A DNA stretch of 64,000 bases from Pseudomonas serbica (GTDB lineage Bacteria > Pseudomonadota > Gammaproteobacteria > Pseudomonadales > Pseudomonadaceae). The stretch lies in contig NZ_JAQIYM010000004.1 in the NCBI RefSeq assembly GCF_028823535.1, positions 372,001 to 436,000 on the forward strand, written 5' to 3'. Of this stretch, positions 49,678-58,359 are shown piece after piece. Every line of letters begins with the position of its first letter. Within the stretch, counting starts at the first letter, position 1. The notes beneath the pieces are model-generated. The model was not told the origin of the DNA and ran no database searches. It saw nothing but the letters and a program-made list of their open reading frames with translations. The position numbers and the translations under genes are program-made.

Positions 49678-49705
49678 GAACTTTCAAAAAACGCCTCGGG
49701 TCAAC
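49678..49705 (+). promoter_or_regulatory. AlgU (sigma-22/RpoE) type promoter of the lptF operon
   Basis: GAACTT (49678-49683), 17-bp spacer, TCAAC (49701-49705). This matches the AlgU consensus GAACTT-N16/17-TCnnA. It lies about 100 bp before the DUF4398 gene. lptF is reported as AlgU-controlled in P. aeruginosa, which agrees. Confidence 0.7.
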
Positions 49706-49807
49706 CCAGTAACCACGCCTGGGACGGCCGTATCAAAACGCCCCCAAAACGGTAGCTTTCGGCTCCTTGCCCAGGATGGATGTTCACGTTGCTCAGGAGT
49801 TAGCCCA

Positions 49808-50215
49808 ATGGAGTTGAAATCAATGAAAACCCGAACTGGCAAATCCTCTTCCCTGCACGGTCTGAAAATGGCGGCACTGGCGATCGGTGGCAGTCTCGTA
49901 CTGGCCGGTTGCGCCGGTAACCCGCCTACCGAGCAATTCGCCGTCACCGAGTCAGCGGTCAACAGCGCCGTCAGCGCCGGCGGTACCGAATTCGCCGCCG
50001 TGGAAATGAAAGCTGCACAGGACAAGCTCAAGCAAGCCGAAATTGCCATGCACGACAAGCAGTACGATCAAGCCAGGACCCTGGCCGAACAGGCTGAGTG
50101 GGACGCTCGCGTAGCCGAGCGCAAAGCCCAGGCGATGAAAGCCGAACAGTCTGTGAAGGACTCTCAGAAAGGGGTTCAGGAACTGCGTCAGGAAAGCCAG
50201 CGCACCGTTCAGTAA
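49808..50215 (+). CDS. DUF4398 lipoprotein
   Basis: A 135-residue outer-membrane lipoprotein precursor with lipobox LVLAGC at about residue 37 and a long helical mature part rich in Ala, Lys, Gln and Glu (AAQDKLKQAEIAMHDKQYDQ), typical of DUF4398. It may be a periplasmic coiled coil like Lpp/OprI. CAGGAGTT lies 8 bp before the ATG at 49808; a second ATG at 49823 is possible. It is 45 bp upstream of lptF, in the same unit. Confidence 0.87.
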   Translation: MELKSMKTRTGKSSSLHGLKMAALAIGGSLVLAGCAGNPPTEQFAVTESAVNSAVSAGGTEFAAVEMKAAQDKLKQAEIAMHDKQYDQARTLAEQAEWDARVAERKAQAMKAEQSVKDSQKGVQELRQESQRTVQ

Positions 50216-50260
50216 CGGCGCGGCGCGACGTATTTCTTAATCGATTGAAAGGACTAAACC

Positions 50261-51058
50261 ATGAATTGCAAACACATGATGATCCCTGCCCTGCTGGCCG
50301 CAAGCGTCGCCCTGGCTGCGTGCTCCACGCCACCGAACCCTAGCCTTGAACAGGCCCGCACCAATTATTCAGGGCTGCAGGCCAACCCGCAGGCGAGCAA
50401 AGTCGCGGCGCTGGAAACCAAGGAAGCCAGTGATTATCTGGACAAGGCCGATAAAGCCTATCTGGACAAGGAAGATGCGGCCAAGGTCGATCAGTTGGCC
50501 TACCTGACCAATCAGCGCGTCGAAGTGGCGAAACAGACCATCGCTCTGCGTACCGCCGAAGCCAACCTGAAAAATGCTTCCGCGCAACGGGCCCAGGCCC
50601 GCCTGGACGCCCGCGACCAGCAGATCAAGCAGTTGCAGGACAGCCTCAACGCCAAGCAGACCGATCGCGGCACGCTGGTGACCTTCGGTGATGTGCTGTT
50701 CGCCACCGACAAGGCCGAGCTGAAATCCAATGGTCTGGTGAACATCAACAAATTGGCGCAGTACCTGCGGGACAATCCGGATCGCAAAGTGATTGTCGAG
50801 GGCTACACCGACAGCACCGGTACCACCTCGCATAACCAGTCACTGTCGGAACGTCGCGCCAGCTCCGTGCGCACGGCGCTGGTGAAGATGGGCGTCGATC
50901 CGACCCGCATCGTCGCCCAGGGCTATGGCAAGGAGTATCCCGTAGCGGATAACACCAGCGTCTCGGGCCGGGCCCAGAACCGTCGGGTGGAAGTGACCAT
51001 TTCCAATGACAACCAGCCGGTGATTCCACGTTCGGCGGTGAGTGCCAACACCCAATAA
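50261..51058 (+). CDS. lptF: OmpA-like outer membrane lipoprotein LptF
   Basis: Here lptF means lipotoxin F, not the LPS permease. The 265-residue lipoprotein has lipobox LAAC (Cys21), a DUF4398-like helical first half (LDKADKAYLDKEDAAK), then an OmpA C-like peptidoglycan-binding domain from about residue 145 (VTFGDVLFATDKAELK; GYTDSTGT; NQSLSERRA; GRAQNRRVE). An AAAGGA Shine-Dalgarno is present. In P. aeruginosa it is linked to mucoidy and stress survival. Confidence 0.9.
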   Translation: MNCKHMMIPALLAASVALAACSTPPNPSLEQARTNYSGLQANPQASKVAALETKEASDYLDKADKAYLDKEDAAKVDQLAYLTNQRVEVAKQTIALRTAEANLKNASAQRAQARLDARDQQIKQLQDSLNAKQTDRGTLVTFGDVLFATDKAELKSNGLVNINKLAQYLRDNPDRKVIVEGYTDSTGTTSHNQSLSERRASSVRTALVKMGVDPTRIVAQGYGKEYPVADNTSVSGRAQNRRVEVTISNDNQPVIPRSAVSANTQ

Positions 51059-51079
51059 TTGGCAATAACGCAAAACCAA

Positions 51080-51122
51080 TGTGGGAGCGAGCAAGTCGAA
51101 TCGTCGCACCGCCGCTCCCACA
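51080..51122. repeat. Short REP-like hairpin between convergent genes
   Basis: TGTGGGAGCG and CGCTCCCACA-like arms flank 20 nt, followed by TTTTATTTG rightward. It can terminate lptF and faces the 109-aa gene's 3' end. Confidence 0.75.
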
Positions 51123-51134
51123 TTTTATTTGTGT

Positions 51135-51464
51135 TTACTGCTCCAGCTTCTGCGGCGTTTCCTGCCCCATGCAACGCACGGCCTTTTTCTTGTTGTTGAT
51201 CAACACGCCGGTCAATCCTTTCTGCTCGGTATCGAACAATACCAGCACACCATCGATGCACTGCGCCACCTGCGCCGCCGGCTCCAGGGAGACTTTGTAG
51301 TCTTCGCCCGGCACGGTCTTGAGCATGGTGAATTCGTTGAGCAGCAACGCATCCTCTGGCTTGGCGAAGTGCAGGTAGCCGTACCACCACAGGGCGGCGA
51401 CGGTGCCGAGGATGCTGCAGATACCGGTGATGATCAGCGGGATGGCGTTGCGTTCTTCACTCAT
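51135..51464 (-). CDS. Hypothetical inner-membrane protein, 109 aa
   Basis: I do not recognise the family. One membrane helix (IPLIITGICSILGTVAALWWYGYL, residues 8-31) anchors a small periplasmic domain with Cys69 and Cys98 that could form a disulfide (VAQCIDGVLVLFD; KKAVRCMGQ). It overlaps the upstream hydrolase gene by 4 bp, so it may belong to the same lipoprotein/envelope function. Confidence 0.8.
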   Translation of the reverse strand: MSEERNAIPLIITGICSILGTVAALWWYGYLHFAKPEDALLLNEFTMLKTVPGEDYKVSLEPAAQVAQCIDGVLVLFDTEQKGLTGVLINNKKKAVRCMGQETPQKLEQ

Positions 51465-52375
51465 TGCGGGCTCTCTGATGGTTCATTTTCTGAATTTGGT
51501 GGCGCCGGGTAATTGGGGATTTCACCCAGGCGGCGCAGGCCGTTGAAATGCTGCGGGTCATCGAGATAACGCAACATGACCTTGCGCCAGACCGGGTCGG
51601 CGAATGTCTGCACATGACCGCCACGGGTCAATTGCAGCACCCTCGGCGGCGGCGCAGCTTGATACAGTCGGATCCCGTTGGAAAGAGGCACGAGCGGATC
51701 GTCGATGCTGTGGTAGATCAGTTTCGGCACACCATTGAGTTGCGCCATGGAGTTGATCGCGCTGTCGCCATCGGGCACCAACCAGGACAGCGGCACCTGG
51801 AACGCCCAGAACACCCATGAATTGCTCAGCGCATAGCGGCCGACGCTACGGTAACTGGCGGGCACGCCATCGAGCACAAGGGCCTTGAGCTGCTTTTGCC
51901 GCTCGGGGTGTTGCACCAGGTAGTGGACGGCCATCGACCCACCGAGGCTTTGGCCGAGCAGGATCAGTGGCTTGCCCTTGACCTCGGGGGCCTGGTCGAG
52001 CCATTTGAACGCGGCGTCGATGTCCTGGTAGATCGCCGGCAGGCTCGGCTCGCCCTCGGATAAACCATAGCCGCGATAGTCCACCAGCAGTACCTGGTAA
52101 CCCTCCTTGGGCAACCACCAGCTCCCGCCCAGGTGCATGGGCAGGTTGCCGCCGTTGCCGTGCAGGTGCAGGACGGTGCCTTTGACCTCGACCCCCTTTT
52201 TCGCCGGCAGCCACCAGGCGTTCAGCTTGAGACCGTCGGCGGTGGTCAGGGTGACCTCGCGGTATTCGAGCTTGGCTTTTTCCGGGGTGAACAGCTGGCC
52301 GGGTTCGGGGTAGAACAGCAAGGAACTGCAGCCGCTGAGGACCAGGAGAAGGCAGAAGATGCCGAGGATTCTCAT
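51461..52375 (-). CDS. Alpha/beta-hydrolase lipoprotein
   Basis: A 304-residue serine hydrolase with a lipoprotein signal (ILGIFCLLLVLSGC, Cys16), so it is membrane-anchored facing the periplasm. The nucleophile is in LLGQSLGGSMA (GxSxGG). Upstream is HLHGNGGNLPMH, the HGxG oxyanion loop; DDPLVP and the late GGHVQTF hold the Asp and His. It resembles the BAAT/YfhR-like hydrolases. The substrate is unknown. It is coupled to the 109-aa gene by overlap. Confidence 0.88.
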   Translation of the reverse strand: MRILGIFCLLLVLSGCSSLLFYPEPGQLFTPEKAKLEYREVTLTTADGLKLNAWWLPAKKGVEVKGTVLHLHGNGGNLPMHLGGSWWLPKEGYQVLLVDYRGYGLSEGEPSLPAIYQDIDAAFKWLDQAPEVKGKPLILLGQSLGGSMAVHYLVQHPERQKQLKALVLDGVPASYRSVGRYALSNSWVFWAFQVPLSWLVPDGDSAINSMAQLNGVPKLIYHSIDDPLVPLSNGIRLYQAAPPPRVLQLTRGGHVQTFADPVWRKVMLRYLDDPQHFNGLRRLGEIPNYPAPPNSENEPSESPQ

Positions 52376-52411
52376 CCGTTGAAACCTCGCGATATATGTG
52401 AATATCTGACC

Positions 52412-52501
52412 CTGCAGGAGCTGGCTTGCCAGCGAACGCCGTAACGCGGTTTACCTGCCGCACCGCGTTATCGTTCTTCGCTGGCAAGCCAGCTCCTACA
52501 G
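52412..52501. repeat. REP inverted pair, family 2 (CTCCTACAG type)
   Basis: Arms CTGCAGGAGCTGGCTTGCCA and TGGCAAGCCAGCTCCTACAG with an inner GCGAA/TTCGC continue the pairing, so each arm is about 24 bp. It lies between the QEGLA-family gene's 3' end and the hydrolase start. Confidence 0.88.
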
Positions 52502-52513
52502 AAGTTGTCGTGA

Positions 52514-53791
52514 TTACAGGATATTGGAGTAATCCGCCTCGATCCGGTCCAGGCTCAGGTGGTTGAGGAAGTTGGAGAAGCACATCCACGCCGACAACGC
52601 GTTCATGTCGCGAAACTGTTCCGGCAGGTACTTGGGCGGCACCACCAGCCCCTCGTCCACCAACAGGCGCAAGGTGCGCATGTCTTCCAGGGTGGTCTTG
52701 CCACAGAACAGCAGCGGTATCTGCTCCAGCTTGCCTTTGCGCACCGCCAGCTGAATGTAGTTGTAAATCATGATAAAGCCCTTGAGGTAGGACAAGTCTT
52801 TGGTAAAGGGCAGACCTGTCGGCACCGAGCCACGGAAAACGCGACTGGCGTTGCTGTAGCTCTCGGGCATTTCGAAACCCTGTTCGCGGAAGAACTCGAA
52901 CACCTGCAGGAAGTCGGCGCCCTCCTCCACCATGTGAATCGCCCGCGTGCGGTTGGTCAGTTTGCGCAGGCGACTCGGGTACGAGGCGAAGGTGATGATT
53001 TCCATCAGGATCGCCAGGCCTTCCTGGGTCACCGTTGACGAGGGTGGACCTTTGGCCAGGAAGGTGCAGATCGGCTGGTTCAGGCCGTTGAGGGTGGTGC
53101 CGACGTGCACCAGCCCTTCGTGGACTTCCAGGGCGCGCACATCGCGCTGGTTGAACATCGCATCGGAGCGGATCTTGATGTAGTCGGCGCCGGCTGCCGC
53201 ATCGGCGACGATCCCGTCGGACTCGAACACCCGGATGGTTTCCTCTGCCTCGCCAAACACCTTGTTCAAGCGATGCTGCAACAGGTCGACGGCATCCTTG
53301 GCCGTCAGCGTCTTCGGTTCATCTTTCAGATCGCCACGACCGTCGATGTTGTTCAGGTATTCGGACAGCATCATGCCCAGGTCGGACAGCGTCGGGTCGC
53401 CAGCGTGGAACGCATCGGACGCAGCGCCGTACAACTCCTGGGAAATCAGGCCGAAATCCTCGGTGCCGCGCGCTTCGAGCATGCGCACCACCATGCGGTA
53501 TTCCTTGCACATGCGGCGCATGATCTGCCCGACCGGGTTGAACTGGCCAAGCTGGCGGGTGATGTCGCGCTCGATGTTCTGGAATTCCAGCTTCACCTTG
53601 CTGGAATCGAAGGCCAACGGACGGTTGAGGTAGTAGTCGCGGTCCACCGCCGGCATCTCCTTGCCCTTGGCCTTGAGGAAGCCCTTGCGGATGCTGTCGT
53701 CCCATTTGACCGCATCGAGGACGCGAATCGGCGTCTGCGCCAGCACAATGCGATCGGACAAAATGCGTATCGACTGCTGGTAATCGTCCAC
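52514..53791 (-). CDS. QEGLA-motif protein, MATCAP-like HExxxH metallopeptidase
   Basis: A 425-residue soluble protein of the family named 'flavohemoglobin expression-modulating QEGLA motif' (DUF1704). It has HEGLVH at 224-229 with Glu225, and TQEGLA with Glu257, the arrangement of the HExxxH + Glu zinc site in the eukaryotic MATCAP tubulin carboxypeptidases, which share this family. The RTRAIH segment (282) is probably a substrate-binding Arg. No signal peptide. The bacterial substrate is unknown. It lies 32 bp after a lipoprotein gene in the same direction. Confidence 0.85.
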   Translation of the reverse strand: MDDYQQSIRILSDRIVLAQTPIRVLDAVKWDDSIRKGFLKAKGKEMPAVDRDYYLNRPLAFDSSKVKLEFQNIERDITRQLGQFNPVGQIMRRMCKEYRMVVRMLEARGTEDFGLISQELYGAASDAFHAGDPTLSDLGMMLSEYLNNIDGRGDLKDEPKTLTAKDAVDLLQHRLNKVFGEAEETIRVFESDGIVADAAAGADYIKIRSDAMFNQRDVRALEVHEGLVHVGTTLNGLNQPICTFLAKGPPSSTVTQEGLAILMEIITFASYPSRLRKLTNRTRAIHMVEEGADFLQVFEFFREQGFEMPESYSNASRVFRGSVPTGLPFTKDLSYLKGFIMIYNYIQLAVRKGKLEQIPLLFCGKTTLEDMRTLRLLVDEGLVVPPKYLPEQFRDMNALSAWMCFSNFLNHLSLDRIEADYSNIL

Positions 53792-53823
53792 CCGAAACTC
53801 CTGTAGAAATCTGCTGTGCTGGG

Positions 53824-54378
53824 TTACTTGGCTTTGACCTGGCGCTGGTAACGCACCACTTCGACGAACACATCGGAATTGGCCGGGTCGTCGAGGTAGG
53901 CGGACACTTGGTCCACGGGGCTGTTGATCAACACGCCATCGCCGTCGTCGGTCTGGAAGCTCTCGCCGCTCAAGGCCTTCTGTCCCAGAGCCTGGTTGAT
54001 CTGTTCAAGGTCGAGGTTATACACCACCAGTTCATGCTGGTCGGTGAGTTCAAACCCGCCGATGGTGAAATGCCCGCCGAACTTCGCCGGTACTTTCGCC
54101 GATAGATACCAGCGGCTGCCGTGGCGTGACACGGTGAAAGGATAGGCTTCGCGCTCCTTTGGTTTGGCCTTGAAGTAACTCACGGCCTGATAGCGATTGT
54201 TGCCGATGCGCGTCAGCTCCAGGTTGACCGGCTCACCCCAGGCATTGGTGCTGGTCCATTTGCCAAGCAAGCCCTTGGGCACAGGCTCGCGCGTAGGCAG
54301 CGGCTCCTTGAAGGTCACCAGGCAGCCACTGAGCAACAGGAACGACAAGGCGACCACTACGACGCGCCAGACTCTCAT
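53824..54378 (-). CDS. Hypothetical lipoprotein, 184 aa
   Basis: The precursor has a lipoprotein signal (VVVALSFLLLSGC, Cys19) and a beta-rich mature domain of unknown family: KGLLGKWTSTNAWGEPVNLELTRIG, a YQAVSYF strand, then a C-terminal stretch with DLEQINQAL and FVEVVRYQRQ. The WTS/LELTRIG pattern recalls small lipocalin-like lipid binders, but I cannot confirm this. It is upstream of the QEGLA gene (32 bp) and may be co-transcribed. Confidence 0.82.
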   Translation of the reverse strand: MRVWRVVVVALSFLLLSGCLVTFKEPLPTREPVPKGLLGKWTSTNAWGEPVNLELTRIGNNRYQAVSYFKAKPKEREAYPFTVSRHGSRWYLSAKVPAKFGGHFTIGGFELTDQHELVVYNLDLEQINQALGQKALSGESFQTDDGDGVLINSPVDQVSAYLDDPANSDVFVEVVRYQRQVKAK

Positions 54379-54412
54379 TCAACACTCCCTTTTGGAACGC
54401 ACGCCTACCTAA

Positions 54413-54502
54413 TGTGGGAGCGGGCTTGCTCGCGAATGCGCAGTTTCAGTCGACATAGACGTTGATTGTGCAACCGCATTCGCGAGCAAGCCCGCTCCCA
54501 CA
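54413..54502. repeat. REP inverted pair, family 1
   Basis: Arms TGTGGGAGCGGGCTTGCTCG and CGAGCAAGCCCGCTCCCACA are exact inverted copies. It lies 5 bp before the stop of the TetR gene and upstream of the lipoprotein gene. Confidence 0.9.
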
Positions 54503-54507
54503 AGGGA

Positions 54508-55224
54508 TTAAACCGACGCCAGCACTAAATGCATGTAACGCGTCAGGATACCGAGCATTTCCTCTTCGGCGACCGGTTCGGCGTCGTTGAGCAGGCCCTG
54601 ATATTCCATCCGTCCGATTATCGCCGTCAACACTTTGGCATCCTGTTGCGGTTCGCGGGAGCCCAGCACCTGGAAAAGCTGGCAGGAACCCTGCAGCAGG
54701 ATCTGTTGATGGGAGCGCACCAACTCGGCCAGGCGCGGGTTCAACAGCGCTTCCTGGCGGAACGCCTGCTCGGCCATCAAATGCTCACGACGGGTCACCA
54801 GCTGCCGATGAACATACTCTGTCATCAACCGTGCAATATCGTCCGCCAGCTTTGAACGCGCCTGTGGACTGCCGTCGCCGCTGGCGATCATATCGCGCAG
54901 CAGGCCCTCGTTGTTCACCCACAGCTTGGCCATGTAGGCCGCGCTGCGCTCCACGTATTGGGCGAAGGTATCGGTGAGCAGGTCATCGATATCCTTGAAG
55001 TAGTAAGTGGTCGCCGATAACGGCACTTGAGCCTCGGCAGCCACTGCACGATGGCGCACGGCCCGTACGCCATCACGCACGACGATGCGCATCGCGGCAT
55101 CGAGAATGTCCTGTCGACGCTGCTCGCTGCCCTGTCGGCTGGCCTTGCGGCCCTGGTACTGAACACTTTCAGCGACCGCAGTGGCGATACCCGCTGCACC
55201 TTCTTGAGCTATTGCACGATTCAC
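54508..55224 (-). CDS. TetR-family regulator
   Basis: A 238-residue repressor-type protein. The helix-turn-helix is at about residues 58-80 (HRAVAAEAQVPLSATTYYF), after RRQDILDAAMRIVVRDGVRAV. The ~25-residue N-terminal extension before the domain is unusual. The C-terminal domain is of the group often seen with fatty-acid or drug sensors, but the ligand is unknown. It sits between the lipoprotein gene and lysS, separated from lysS by a strong terminator. Confidence 0.88.
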   Translation of the reverse strand: MNRAIAQEGAAGIATAVAESVQYQGRKASRQGSEQRRQDILDAAMRIVVRDGVRAVRHRAVAAEAQVPLSATTYYFKDIDDLLTDTFAQYVERSAAYMAKLWVNNEGLLRDMIASGDGSPQARSKLADDIARLMTEYVHRQLVTRREHLMAEQAFRQEALLNPRLAELVRSHQQILLQGSCQLFQVLGSREPQQDAKVLTAIIGRMEYQGLLNDAEPVAEEEMLGILTRYMHLVLASV

Positions 55225-55284
55225 GACAGGTCTTTCCTCTCAGATGAAACTAACAAGTTGATACGTTTGTACCAGACAGGCAAT

Positions 55285-55311
55285 AAAAAGCCGCCTCAAA
55301 GGCGGCTTTTT
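55285..55311 (-). terminator. Intrinsic terminator after lysS
   Basis: Stem AAAAAGCCGCC/GGCGGCTTTTT with a 5-nt loop and a T5 base, 12 bp after the lysS stop. It is nearly symmetric and could work in both directions. Confidence 0.88.
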
Positions 55312-55322
55312 AATTGAAACAC

Positions 55323-56825
55323 TTACGCTTGTGGCCGCATGTGCGGGAACAGGATCACGTCGCGGATCGACGGGGAGTTGGTCAGCAGCATCACCAGGCG
55401 GTCGATGCCGATGCCTTCGCCCGCCGTCGGCGGCATGCCGTACTCCAGCGCGCGAACGAAGTCGGCGTCGTAATGCATGGCTTCGTCGTCGCCCGCGTCC
55501 TTGTCGGCCACCTGGGCCATGAAACGCTCGGCCTGGTCTTCCGCGTCGTTCAACTCGGAGTAGGCGTTGGCGATTTCACGACCACCGATGAACAGCTCGA
55601 AGCGGTCGGTGACGTTCGGGTTCTCGTCGTTGCGACGGGCCAGCGGCGATACTTCGAACGGATACTGGGTGATGAAGTGTGGCTGCTCCAGCTTGTGCTC
55701 GACCAGCTCTTCGAAAATCATCACCTGCAGTTTGCCCAGGCCTTCGAAGCCCAGCACCTTGGCGCCGGCCTTCTTGGCGATAGCGCGTGCCTTGTCGATG
55801 TCGTTCAGGTCGTCGGCGGTCAGCTCAGGGTTGTACTTGAGGATCGAGTCGAAGACCGACAGGCGCACGAACGGTTCGCCGAAGTGGAACACCTTGTCGC
55901 CGTACGGCACGTCGGTGCTGCCCAGGACCAGCTGTGCCAGTTCACGGAACAGTTCTTCGGTCAGGTCCATGTTGTCTTCGTAGTCGGCGTAGGCCTGGTA
56001 GAACTCCAACATGGTGAATTCAGGGTTGTGACGAGTCGAAACGCCTTCGTTACGGAAGTTGCGGTTGATCTCGAACACTTTCTCGAAACCGCCAACCACC
56101 AAGCGCTTGAGGTACAGCTCTGGCGCGATACGCAGGAACATTTCCATGTCCAGCGCGTTGTGGTGGGTTTCGAACGGCTTGGCTGCCGCGCCACCCGGGA
56201 TGGTCTGCAGCATCGGCGTTTCCACTTCCAGGAAGTCACGCTTCATCAGGAAGCTGCGGATGTGGGCGATGACTTGCGAACGCACGCGGAACGTCTGGCG
56301 CACGTCTTCGTTGACGATCAGGTCAACGTAACGCTGGCGATAGCGCTGCTCGGTGTCGGTCAGGCCGTGGTGCTTGTCCGGCAGCGGGCGCAGGGATTTG
56401 GTCAGCAGGCGCACGTTGGTCATTTCAACGTACAGGTCGCCCTTGCCGGAACGGGCCAGGGTGCCTTCGGCTGCGATGATGTCGCCCATGTCCCAGGTTT
56501 TCACCGCGGCCAGGGTGTCTTCGGACAGGGTCTTGCGGTTGACGTAGACCTGGATGCGACCGGTCATGTCCTGGATCACCATGAACGAGCCACGGTTGAG
56601 CATGATGCGACCGGCAACCTTGACCGGGATTGCAGCCTCTGCCAGCTCTTCCTTGGTCTTGTCCGCGTACTGTTTCTGCAAGTCATTGCAGTAGTTTTCG
56701 CGGCGGAAGTCGTTCGGGAAGGCATTGCCCTTGGCGCGCTCGGCAGCAAGCTTTTCCTTGCGCAGGGCGATCAGGGAGTTTTCTTCCTGTTGCAGGGCTT
56801 GCGGGTCGAGTTCTAGGTCGCTCAT
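55323..56825 (-). CDS. lysS: Lysyl-tRNA synthetase, class II
   Basis: Charges tRNA-Lys. At 500 residues it is the standard class II enzyme: N-terminal OB fold ([21 protein letters not shown]), class II motif 1 in [15 protein letters not shown], motif 2 in [20 protein letters not shown] and motif 3 in [13 protein letters not shown]. It lies 95 bp after prfB, and prfB-lysS is a conserved operon in many bacteria. Confidence 0.97.
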   Translation of the reverse strand: MSDLELDPQALQQEENSLIALRKEKLAAERAKGNAFPNDFRRENYCNDLQKQYADKTKEELAEAAIPVKVAGRIMLNRGSFMVIQDMTGRIQVYVNRKTLSEDTLAAVKTWDMGDIIAAEGTLARSGKGDLYVEMTNVRLLTKSLRPLPDKHHGLTDTEQRYRQRYVDLIVNEDVRQTFRVRSQVIAHIRSFLMKRDFLEVETPMLQTIPGGAAAKPFETHHNALDMEMFLRIAPELYLKRLVVGGFEKVFEINRNFRNEGVSTRHNPEFTMLEFYQAYADYEDNMDLTEELFRELAQLVLGSTDVPYGDKVFHFGEPFVRLSVFDSILKYNPELTADDLNDIDKARAIAKKAGAKVLGFEGLGKLQVMIFEELVEHKLEQPHFITQYPFEVSPLARRNDENPNVTDRFELFIGGREIANAYSELNDAEDQAERFMAQVADKDAGDDEAMHYDADFVRALEYGMPPTAGEGIGIDRLVMLLTNSPSIRDVILFPHMRPQA

Positions 56826-56854
56826 GTCTTTAAATATTCCATCTGGTTCGTTTT

Positions 56855-56899
56855 CCCCGGCCTACGGCCGGGGATCGCCGGCAAGCCGGCTCCTACAGG
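56855..56899. repeat. REP-like element, family 2, between prfB and lysS
   Basis: A hairpin (CCCCGGCC/GGCCGGGG, 56855-56873) is followed by GCCGGCAAGCCGGCTCCTACAG, which shares the CTCCTACAG end with the elements at 35.1 and 52.4 kb. Confidence 0.7.
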
Positions 56900-56920
56900 G
56901 CATCGCGGTGTGTCAGTGAC

Positions 56921-58016
56921 TTACAGCCCGGATTTCAGGCTGGCTTCCAAATATTCGTCGATATCGCCGTCGAGTACCTTGTCGCAGTCGCTGCGTTCGA
57001 TGTTGGTGCGCAGGTCCTTGATACGCGAGGCATCAAGCACGTACGAACGGATCTGGTGACCCCAGCCGATATCGGACTTGGTGTCTTCCAGCGCCTGGGA
57101 CGCCGCGTTGCGCTTCTGCATTTCCTGCTCGTACAACTTGGCCCGCAGCATTTTCATGGCGGTGTCCTTGTTGGCGTGCTGGGAACGTTCGTTCTGGCAG
57201 CTGACCACGGTATTGGTCGGTACGTGGGTGATACGTACGGCCGAGTCGGTGGTGTTTACGTGCTGACCACCGGCACCGGAGGAACGATAGGTGTCGATCC
57301 GCAGGTCTGCCGGGTTGATCTCGATTTCCACCTTGTCATCGATCTCTGGCGAGACGAACACAGCGGAAAACGAGGTGTGGCGACGGTTGCCGGAGTCGAA
57401 CGGGCTTTTTCGCACCAGGCGGTGCACGCCGATTTCGGTACGCAGCCAGCCAAAGGCGTATTCGCCCTTGATGTGCACGGTGGCGCCCTTGATCCCGGCG
57501 ACTTCACCGGCCGACAGTTCCATGATGGTCGCGTCGAAACCGCGTTTGTCGGCCCAGCGCAGGTACATGCGCAACAGGATGTTGGCCCAGTCCTGGGCTT
57601 CGGTGCCACCGGAACCGGCCTGGATGTCCAGGTACGCGTTGTTCGGGTCCATTTCGTGGCTGAACATGCGGCGGAATTCCAGCTTGGCCAGACTTTCCTC
57701 GAGACGGGCCAGCTCGGCGACGACATCGCCTACGGCGCCTTCGTCGTTCTCTTCGACGGCCATGTCCAGCAGGTCGCGGCAATCGGCCAGACCGGTGTTC
57801 AATTCGTCCAGGGTATCGACGATCTGCGCCAGCGCAGCGCGCTCGCGACCCAGCTCCTGGGCGTATTCAGGCTTGTTCCAGACACTCGGATCTTCAAGCT
57901 CGCGATTGACCTCGGTCAGACGCTCATGCTTTTGATCGTAGTCAAAGATACCCCCGAATGGTTTCGGAGCGCTCGGACAGGTCCTTGATGGTGTTAAGGA
58001 TCGGGTTGATTTCCAT
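56921..58016 (-). CDS. prfB: Peptide chain release factor 2, with programmed +1 frameshift
   Basis: Recognises UGA and UAA stops. The gene is read in two parts: 58016-57945 encodes 24 codons starting [20 protein letters not shown] and ending at TATCTT, then an in-frame TGA (57944-57942). Translation skips the T at 57944 and continues from GAC at 57943 to 56921, giving 364 residues. The GGGGG Shine-Dalgarno-like stimulator and CTTTGAC slip site are present. The GGQ peptidyl hydrolysis motif is in [10 protein letters not shown] and the SPF selection motif in KSPFDS. Confidence 0.97.
57942..57956 (-). promoter_or_regulatory. RF2 programmed +1 frameshift site
   Basis: The mRNA reads GGGGGTATCTTTGAC: an internal Shine-Dalgarno-like GGGGG (57951-57955), then the slippery CTT before UGA, followed by C. 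This is the classical autoregulatory site where low RF2 raises frameshifting. Confidence 0.95.
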
Positions 58017-58055
58017 GGCGGGCAGCACTCGTTGGCGAACTTTTGAAAGCCGGCG

Positions 58056-58061
58056 AGTATA
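58056..58061 (-). promoter_or_regulatory. Possible prfB promoter -10
   Basis: TATACT lies 40 bp before the prfB ATG on the leftward strand. No good -35 is at 16-18 bp. The 7-bp hairpin GGCTGCC/GGCAGCC (58071-58086) is directly upstream. Confidence 0.35.
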
Positions 58062-58292
58062 CCGTAATCAGGCTGCCACGGCAGCCCGCCTGGCGGCTAT
58101 GAGTGGAAATCAGATGAATTCCGAAAACTCCTGTTCCTGGGCATAGCTGAGCCTCTCGGCGCGAACCGAGCGAATTCCTCAACCCAGTGAGCTTCTCCTG
58201 CGTCGTGAAAGCTTTTCGCCAAAAGATGCACCTCGAAAAACCTGTAGGAAATCCCCCATAAAACAACAAGAACATTCCTACTAAGTTATGGA

Positions 58293-58321
58293 TTGCTTAG
58301 CCCCCTCCCGGCCACTATAAA
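58293..58321 (+). promoter_or_regulatory. Sigma-70 promoter of the small membrane protein gene
   Basis: TTGCTT (58293-58298), 17-bp spacer, TATAAA (58316-58321). It predicts a start near 58328, about 32 nt before the ATG at 58360. Confidence 0.6.
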
Positions 58322-58359
58322 CACATAGACCAAGTAGTACCAAAGTCACAAATCAAGGA

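Larger units (their letters stand above)
58017..58359. other. Gene-free stretch between prfB and the small membrane protein
   Basis: 343 bp between divergent genes. The left part holds the probable prfB promoter and hairpins at 58071-58086 and 58153-58168. From about 58220 the sequence becomes AT-richer than its surroundings and holds a sigma-70 type promoter. I see no RNA gene. Confidence 0.6.

Noticed and set aside
55314..56816. 500-codon open frame exactly opposite lysS
   Set aside because: It mirrors lysS in length and position. The His/Val/Gln-rich product is typical of antisense translation of a high-GC gene.
57942..57944. prfB as a pseudogene because of the in-frame TGA
   Set aside because: The TGA lies in the exact RF2 frameshift context, and the rest of the gene is intact.
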